The notes beneath the pieces are model-generated. The model searched no databases. It was given only the letters and a program-made list of their open reading frames with translations, and was not told where the DNA came from. This document shows, one piece after another, positions 45,044-50,064 of a stretch of DNA of 50,064 nucleotides. The position numbers were made by a program, and so were the translations under genes. This DNA comes from Cytophagales bacterium (GTDB lineage: Bacteria > Bacteroidota > Bacteroidia > Cytophagales > Cyclobacteriaceae), in assembly GCA_017303795.1 (NCBI GenBank), contig JAFLBR010000023.1, positions 1 through 50,064 on the forward strand, in the 5' to 3' direction. Position 1 is the first letter of the stretch, and every line of letters begins with the position of its first letter.

Positions 45044-47356
45044 ATGGCAGAAATAATAGAAATCACAGGAAATACAAATCCAAACAATTCAAAATGGCAA
45101 CCCTATCAAGGGGAGGAAATTGAAGGGTTACTCAAGCACAAAGGATTTACAGATAGCACAGGAAATATAAATGCTACTGGCGACCGTGTTATTGATGAAA
45201 CCTTTAAGATTTTGGAAATGTGTGGCAATCCAGCCGAACAGCAAAATGTTGAAACAGGTTTGGTTATTGGGTATGTTCAAAGTGGAAAAACGCTTTCTTT
45301 TACTTCTGTTGCAGCTTTAGCCAACGATAATCAATATCAAATTGTAATTATCATTGCAGGAACTTCAATTCCACTTTCAGAGCAATCCTTTGAAAGAATG
45401 AAAAAGGATTTACGAGTTGAAACAAGGTTTGACCGTAAATGGACAATAATAAAAAATGCAGGAACACAAGAAGATAGAGATACAATAGAAATGAAATTAG
45501 AGCAATGGGCAGACCCAACTTTTCCGAGAGAAAATTGCTCAACTTTGTTGATTACTGTAATGAAAAACGGCAGTAGATTAAGAAACCTGACAAATCTTTT
45601 AGCCGACTTAAATCTTAATGGTGTACCAACTCTAATAATAGATGACGAAAGCGACCAAGCAAGTTTAAATACAAGAGCAAGAGCCAACGCAAATGCTGGA
45701 GAAGCTGTGAATGAAGGAGAAGTTTCAACAATTTACAGAAGAATTAATGAATTAAGAAGTGTATTTCCTCATCACACATTTTTACAATATACAGCAACTC
45801 CACAGGCAAATCTATTCATCAATATTATGGATAGGCTTTCACCCAATTTCATAAAACTATTAACCCCAGGAAACGAATATACAGGAGGAAATGCTTTTTT
45901 TGTACAAAATCCAAACCTTGTTAGACGTATTCCTGATTTAGAAATACCATCAAATCACAATCCAGTACACGAACCACCAGAAAGTTTACTCTTTGCTTTA
46001 AAAATATTTTTCTTGGGAGTTGTTGCAGGGGAAATAAAGCGTGATCAACGTAATCGTTCTATGATGGTTCACCCATCACGTTTAACCAATTCTCAAAATA
46101 TTTACTTCACTTGGATTAGAAATGTTTGTGAAAGTTGGAAAACACTATTACAAAGTACATCACCAGCCGATGAAGAAGAAAGAAACGAATTATTAAGAGA
46201 ATTTAAAGAAGCTTATGACGACTTAAATTTAACTGTAAACGACTTGCCAGCTTTTGAAGAACTCACAAACACAAGACTTTTGCATTCCATAAAAAATACA
46301 AGAATTATGGAAATTAATGCAAGTCGGGGAAGAACACCTGAAATCCGTTGGAGTGATTTTTATTCTCACATTTTAGTTGGAGGTCAAGCAATGGACAGAG
46401 GATTTACGGTTGAGGGATTAACCGTTTCTTATATGCCAAGACCATTAGCAACTGGACAAGTTGATACAACTTTACAAAGAGCAAGGTTTTTTGGTTACAA
46501 AGGCCCTTATTTAGGATTTTGCAGGGTTTGGTTAGACAATCCAAATATTGAAGCATTTAGAGCAATCATAGAACACGAAGATGATGTAAGACAGCGTTTA
46601 GAAGAATTTGATGTAAACAACAAACACTTAAACGAATGGGACAGAGAAGCAGTTTTAGACCAAATGTTAAGACTTACAAGACCCAATATTTTATTCAATG
46701 AAATTGATAGAGATTACTTTGGTCAAGAATGGTTTATTGTTGGAGCACCTCACGACACAGAAAATTTAATACCATTTAATAAGAGTGTTGTTGCGGAATT
46801 TGCAAATAATCATATTACAAGTTTTGCAACTAATCAAGGGCATACAGAAAGAACCGATTTACAAAAACATTTAGAAGCAGAATTACCGCTTGAAGAAAGT
46901 TTGAAGCAACTTTTAAATAGATTAAAATTCACAAGAGAAACAGACAGTCAAACGTATTCAAGTTTAAGGGGTTTATTAAATTCATATTTACAAGAAAATC
47001 CAAACGAAACTTGTTTAGTTTATCTGATAAGTTCAAGAATTGAGAATAATACAATTGTCCAAACAACAAGACAACGTAGATTAAACCAAAACGATAACAT
47101 TCAGCAACTTTTTCAAGGGGAACAACCAACCTCAAACGGCAGATTAAGAAAAGGCGAAGTTTACATTGGAGATAGAAACATTAAAAATCAAGATAAGGTT
47201 ACAATCCAAATTCACAGGTTAAATCTTACTGATGTGATCGGTAATCCAATTTTGGACGATAATGGAAATGTAGTGTACAATGATTTAGTAAGTCTTGCCA
47301 TTTGGATACCTGAAACAATTGGTAAAGACATCATTAGACAACCCGACAATATATGA
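45044..47356 (+). CDS. Z1 domain-containing helicase-like ATPase
   Basis: A 770-residue superfamily-2-like ATPase with the Z1 domain. Walker A is GYVQSGKT at 76-83, motif II is IIDDESDQ at 198-205 (a DExD variant) and motif III is YTATPQA at 249-255. Motif V lies in GGQAMDRGFT at 446-454 and motif VI in LQRARFFGY at 477-485, where the Arg fingers sit. The Z1 family occurs almost only in operons with a methyltransferase, a GHKL ATPase and a nuclease. It likely moves along or unwinds DNA. Its stop overlaps the next start by 4 bp. Full-length and intact. Confidence 0.93.
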   Translation: MAEIIEITGNTNPNNSKWQPYQGEEIEGLLKHKGFTDSTGNINATGDRVIDETFKILEMCGNPAEQQNVETGLVIGYVQSGKTLSFTSVAALANDNQYQIVIIIAGTSIPLSEQSFERMKKDLRVETRFDRKWTIIKNAGTQEDRDTIEMKLEQWADPTFPRENCSTLLITVMKNGSRLRNLTNLLADLNLNGVPTLIIDDESDQASLNTRARANANAGEAVNEGEVSTIYRRINELRSVFPHHTFLQYTATPQANLFINIMDRLSPNFIKLLTPGNEYTGGNAFFVQNPNLVRRIPDLEIPSNHNPVHEPPESLLFALKIFFLGVVAGEIKRDQRNRSMMVHPSRLTNSQNIYFTWIRNVCESWKTLLQSTSPADEEERNELLREFKEAYDDLNLTVNDLPAFEELTNTRLLHSIKNTRIMEINASRGRTPEIRWSDFYSHILVGGQAMDRGFTVEGLTVSYMPRPLATGQVDTTLQRARFFGYKGPYLGFCRVWLDNPNIEAFRAIIEHEDDVRQRLEEFDVNNKHLNEWDREAVLDQMLRLTRPNILFNEIDRDYFGQEWFIVGAPHDTENLIPFNKSVVAEFANNHITSFATNQGHTERTDLQKHLEAELPLEESLKQLLNRLKFTRETDSQTYSSLRGLLNSYLQENPNETCLVYLISSRIENNTIVQTTRQRRLNQNDNIQQLFQGEQPTSNGRLRKGEVYIGDRNIKNQDKVTIQIHRLNLTDVIGNPILDDNGNVVYNDLVSLAIWIPETIGKDIIRQPDNI

Positions 47357-48333
47357 GTTTGTTAGATGTTTTTTTAGAAATAGAAATTCCCAAAACGGAA
47401 AATCCAAAATTATTCAATGCTAACGCATTGATTGATTTTCCATTTGCTAAAATTGGAGTAAACTATCTTGGATTTCCTGTAATATTAATTTCTTCAAAGT
47501 TTGACCAAACCCATTTATCGCAAAAAAACATCAAGCTAAAATATATTGAACTGACACACAATCTTGAATGTAAGATTTCGGAAAATGGGAAATCTAAAAT
47601 TGACAATTACTCTGTAATCATATTTAAAAGCAATGAAGAAACATTACAAAACTATTTCCTTGGTATTGCTCAATCACTTTTAAATTCACTTTCAAAAAAA
47701 CCGACCCAAAAAGAAGTTTTTGAAACATTTAGAAATTTCGTAGAAATTTTTAGGTCATTAACTGAAACGCCAACCAAAACAATTCAAGGACTTTGGGCAG
47801 AGCTTATTCTTATTGAACAAAGCAAAAAACCTGAAACATTAATTAATTATTGGCACAACATTCCAGAAGAAAAATTTGACTTTAATGCAGATAGCGAAAA
47901 AATAGAAGTAAAAAGCAGCAGTAATTTAGAAAGGGTTCACATTTTTACCGCTGAACAATTAAATCCGACATTTGACTGCCAAGTTATTATTGCTTCAGTT
48001 TTTACTAAACAAGTTTCAAATGGAGTGAATATACTCGACTTGTTAGACAAAATAGACAAGCGCATTGTAGAAATAGAATTGAAAGAAAAGATTTTTAGAA
48101 TTGTTTCAAAAACTCTTGGGAACACCTTTGAACAGACCACAAAAATTAAATATGATTATGGTTTAGCTAAAAACTCATTAAGGTTTTACCGACATCAAGA
48201 CATTTCAAAAGTTGAAAGAATTAATATTCCTGAAAGAGTTTCAGAGGTTAAGTTCAAGTCAGACTTGACTAACATTAACCCAACAGACATAACAAAAATA
48301 CTAACTGACGGACTATTATTTAAAGACACATAA
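47353..48333 (+). CDS. PD-(D/E)XK nuclease-like protein (DUF4420 family)
   Basis: A 326-residue protein, last gene of the operon. A likely nuclease core is Glu150 (GLWAELILIEQ), Asp176 (EEKFDFNAD), and Glu185-Val-Lys187 (EKIEVKSSSN), the E-D-ExK order of the PD-(D/E)XK fold. This agrees with the DUF4420 group, which is found in the same operons. I take it as the nuclease that cuts unmodified DNA. Its cutting activity and site are unknown. An ATGA overlap with the Z1 gene shows coupled translation. After it come hairpin H2 and attC-like site B. Confidence 0.8.
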   Translation: MSLLDVFLEIEIPKTENPKLFNANALIDFPFAKIGVNYLGFPVILISSKFDQTHLSQKNIKLKYIELTHNLECKISENGKSKIDNYSVIIFKSNEETLQNYFLGIAQSLLNSLSKKPTQKEVFETFRNFVEIFRSLTETPTKTIQGLWAELILIEQSKKPETLINYWHNIPEEKFDFNADSEKIEVKSSSNLERVHIFTAEQLNPTFDCQVIIASVFTKQVSNGVNILDLLDKIDKRIVEIELKEKIFRIVSKTLGNTFEQTTKIKYDYGLAKNSLRFYRHQDISKVERINIPERVSEVKFKSDLTNINPTDITKILTDGLLFKDT

Positions 48334-48343
48334 GCCAACGCAT

Positions 48344-48410
48344 TTGGCGGCACATTTGTATTTTTTTCCAACGCACAGACCAACGCTAAAAAATCCAAAA
48401 GAGCCACCAA
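48344..48410. repeat. Hairpin H2 downstream of the defence operon
   Basis: TTGGCGGCACATTTGTATTT (from 48344) faces AAAAAATCCAAAAGAGCCAC (from 48388): arms of 23 bp pair at 19 positions. Motifs GCCAACGC..TTTGGCGGCACATTT resemble GCCAACGCTTTTGCAGCACATTT of H1, so the operon is bracketed by related hairpins. It may also end the operon transcript. Confidence 0.65.
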
Positions 48411-48471
48411 GCCAACGCACCAAGACAGAACAAAATGGACAAACAACAACACGATAGAAAAGAAGGGCGAA

Positions 48472-48604
48472 GTGCTAACATCGGTTTTGCAAAATGGCGG
48501 GTTCAGTGCTTCTATGACAGTTTAGTACAAGGTTCAAGTTCAGTTTTTCAATTGAACATTTGTGCTGAAAATCCGCCACTTCGCAAAGCCGAGAACCGTT
48601 GTAC
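48472..48604 (+). repeat. attC-like hairpin site B
   Basis: The left end GTGCTAAC (48472-48479) is followed by the arm CGGTTTTGCAAAATGGCGG (48482-48500). The right arm CCGCCACTTCGCAAAGCCG (48573-48591) pairs with it at 16 of 19 positions. The right end is GTTGTAC (48598-48604), one base from GTTRRRY. The loop shares ATTGAACATT and the GGCGGGTTCAGTG start with site A. It closes the unit of the defence operon. Confidence 0.7.
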
Positions 48605-48692
48605 GCAATGCTAAAAAGTCAGTTTTTCAATCAAAAATTTGTGAATATTGTAAACTTCGTTGATTTTTCATTAATCTGATCTGAAAATTTTT

Positions 48693-48947
48693 ATTCTCTC
48701 GTGGTGAAATAATAATATTCTTTTGTTGTGGAATAATATTCTTGCATTGTGAAATAATATTTTTACGTTGTTGAGTTATATTCTCGCGTTGTGGAAATAT
48801 TTTCTTGCGTTGCGGAGTTATATTTTCGCGTTGTGGAAACATATTCTTGCATTGTGATTTTCAATTATTGCGTCTGGATTTTATATTGGCACGTCGGAAA
48901 GTTATATTATTGCGTCTCAAAGTTACATTTTCGTGGCTGCGAAACAT
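48693..48947. repeat. Twelve degenerate 21-bp tandem repeats
   Basis: Twelve units of exactly 21 bp, with one 3-bp insert after unit 1, follow the pattern ATTnTTGCGTTGTGGAAATAT (examples start at 48738, 48780, 48822, 48864, 48906). The step equals seven codons, so reading frames on both strands look like heptad peptides (PQRENIT, PQRKKIF on the minus strand; IFSRCGN on the plus). Those frames are broken by stops before the array ends, so I do not call a gene. The step also equals two turns of the DNA helix. The rest of 48334-49202 holds the hairpins listed and nothing else I can name. Confidence 0.85.
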
Positions 48948-48978
48948 ATTTTACCTTCCTGAAAAACAAAAGCACTGC

Positions 48979-49174
48979 GTACAACAGTGTATTTGTGCAA
49001 TGCGGGGTGAATATATTCTTTGAGAATTCAGTTAACAATATCCGCAAAATGCTTTTCATATTCCTTTTTTTAGTAATTTAGAAATCTGAAAAAGCATTTT
49101 TGCTCAATGTGGTTTGTATTTCCACTTTTGGTTCGCAGTAGCCCGCACTGACACAAATACTTTTTCCGTTATGT
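48979..49174 (+). repeat. attC-like hairpin site C
   Basis: The left end GTACAAC (48979-48985) is followed by the arm GTATTTGTGCAATGCGGG (48989-49006). The right arm CCCGCACTGACACAAATAC (49142-49160) pairs with it throughout except one extra unpaired base and one mismatch; such an unpaired base is a hallmark of attC sites. The right end is GTTATGT (49168-49174), again followed by GCAAT. The loop is about 135 bp and includes an AT-rich segment. It separates the 21-bp repeat unit from the ParA gene. Confidence 0.68.
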
Positions 49175-49202
49175 GCAATTTTAAACAAAATAACTGTTAA
49201 TC

Positions 49203-50064
49203 ATGGTAAAGAAAATAGCAATGTTCAACCACAAAGGTGGTGTTAGCAAAACAACAACAACCTTTAATTTAGGTTGGAAACTGGCAGAATTAGGAAAAAA
49301 AGTTTTAATCGTTGACTCAGATCCACAATGTAATCTGACTGGTTTATGTTTGAGTTTAACAAGCGATGCAAACTTTGAAGAGTTTTATCAAAATAGTGGT
49401 GTGTCAAATCTAAAAGAAGCGTTGGATCCTGTATTTAGTGGTACTTTACAACCATTACAAGCCGCAAATTGCTATGAATTTCCAAATCGATCTGGATTAT
49501 TTCTACTTCCTGGACATATAAATGTATCTGATTTTGACGTTACAATAAGCATTGCCCAAGAATTGACTGGAAGTTTAAGATTAGTTCAAAATGTTCCTGG
49601 AGCAATTAATGAGTTATTAAGACTTACGGCGCAACAATATGAGTTTGATTACATTTTGATTGATATGAGTCCCAGTGTGAGTGCAACTAACGCTAATCTA
49701 TTGATGTTGAGTGATTATTTCATAGTACCTTGTAGCCCCGATTATTTTTGTAATATGGCTATCAGTTCTTTGACAACTGTATTACCTAATTGGAATGCTA
49801 CTTACCAAACTATCAAAACTCACCCTGCTTTTAGTGAAGCGATTTATAAATTTCCAAATACAACACCAAAATTCATTGGAACAATTCAACAAAGATATAG
49901 ACCAAGAAACGGAGAACCTGCAAGATCTTTTCAAGCATGGATTGACATAATCAATGAAAATGTTATTAGTAGATTAGTTCCCGCTTTACGTGCGAATGAT
50001 ATGATTATTGACGAAGATAAATTTATGGATATTTCTATTCCCGAAGAACCTTATAATTTGATAA
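49203..50064 (+). CDS. ParA-family partition ATPase (partial, runs off the window)
   Basis: An open frame from ATG 49203 to the window end gives at least 287 residues without a stop. It starts MVKKIAMFNHKGGVSKTTTT, a Walker A motif of the ParA/MinD deviant type with Ser in place of the usual Gly before the Lys-Thr. Then come VLIVDSDPQCNLTG for the A' box and FDYILIDMSPSVSATNANLL for Walker B. ParA ATPases move plasmids, chromosomes or protein cargo on DNA. No ParB is visible because the window ends. It begins 29 bp after attC-like site C, so it is the first gene of a new unit. Confidence 0.9.
   Translation, partial: MVKKIAMFNHKGGVSKTTTTFNLGWKLAELGKKVLIVDSDPQCNLTGLCLSLTSDANFEEFYQNSGVSNLKEALDPVFSGTLQPLQAANCYEFPNRSGLFLLPGHINVSDFDVTISIAQELTGSLRLVQNVPGAINELLRLTAQQYEFDYILIDMSPSVSATNANLLMLSDYFIVPCSPDYFCNMAISSLTTVLPNWNATYQTIKTHPAFSEAIYKFPNTTPKFIGTIQQRYRPRNGEPARSFQAWIDIINENVISRLVPALRANDMIIDEDKFMDISIPEEPYNLI

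Larger units (their letters stand above)
39338..50064 (+). mobile_element. Integron-like cassette array (right end outside window)
   Basis: A tyrosine recombinase is followed by a candidate primary site (40415-40471) and four consecutive units separated by three related hairpins with attC-like ends (41781-41912, 48472-48604, 48979-49174). The units hold, in order, a nuclease gene, a four-gene defence operon, a repeat-only segment, and a ParA gene. Each hairpin comes after the genes of its unit, as attC does in a gene cassette. The last unit is open at the window edge. Base composition drops sharply after the recombinase gene. That the recombinase recognises these hairpins is my inference. Confidence 0.55.

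Noticed and set aside
48627-48842. Minus-strand frame of heptapeptides (PQRENIT-type), as a gene
   Set aside because: It covers only part of the 21-bp repeat array, starts inside it, and the frame is closed by a TGA a few codons upstream while the repeats go on. The repeat step of seven codons explains the open frame.
48693-48947. CRISPR array
   Set aside because: The units are directly adjacent with no spacers, are degenerate, and have no cas gene near. The solitary cas6 lies 28 kb away.
48791-49081. Plus-strand frames across the 21-bp repeats
   Set aside because: Same cause as above; the products are low-complexity heptads without motif, and they run into attC-like site C.
1-50064. tRNA, rRNA or riboswitch
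   Set aside because: I saw no cloverleaf, rRNA segment or known riboswitch core while reading the intergenic gaps; a covariance-model scan could still find a small RNA.

Overview
The window is chromosomal DNA of a Bacteroidetes bacterium, most likely of the Cytophagales type. Several features point there: promoters of the TTTG / TAnnTTTG form, type IX secretion system (T9SS) parts (a Plug protein, one type-A and one type-B C-terminal sorting domain), a CHU_C-type giant surface protein, DUF3276, DUF5103, the DUF1800/DUF1501 pair, and lysine/alanine-rich small basic proteins. The exact genus cannot be read from the sequence.

Bases 1-39057 look like ordinary core genome. In order they hold: an HMG-CoA lyase-like gene; a DUF1800-DUF1501-OMP-lipoprotein operon; murB; two small basic proteins around a decayed gene; an ECF sigma factor with a membrane partner; dCMP deaminase; two small exported proteins; a sorbosone-dehydrogenase-like lipoprotein; an ABC-F ATPase; an LVIVD-repeat lipoprotein with a small barrel protein; a second ECF sigma factor overlapping a membrane-anchored protein with a barrel-like C-terminus; the T9SS Plug protein; a Cas6 endoribonuclease with no other cas gene or array in view; ychF; a metallo-beta-lactamase/rhodanese protein; a serine hydrolase; DUF3276; DUF58; a ferredoxin; a LuxC-type acyl-CoA reductase; a 1873-residue repeat protein; and smc, closed by a strong terminator.

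From about 40370 the sequence becomes clearly AT-rich and changes character. A host-like tyrosine recombinase (39338-40369) is followed by a series of units, each ending in a related hairpin of about 130-200 bp. These hairpins have attC-like ends (an inner boundary ...AAC on the left, GTTRNRY on the right) and imperfect inverted arms sharing a TTTG..CAATGGCGGG theme. The units are: (1) a PD-(D/E)XK nuclease gene; (2) a complete four-gene restriction-modification-type operon made of a C5 methyltransferase, a GHKL/MORC-like ATPase, a Z1 helicase-like ATPase and a PD-(D/E)XK (DUF4420-type) protein; (3) a gene-poor unit with twelve 21-bp tandem repeats; (4) a ParA-family ATPase cut by the window end.

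My reading is that 39338-50064 is an integron-like cassette array in a Bacteroidetes chromosome. Its recombinase lacks the extra domain of canonical IntI, and one of its cassettes carries an entire multi-gene defence operon. The hairpins and ORFs are seen directly. The link between the recombinase and the hairpins is inference.
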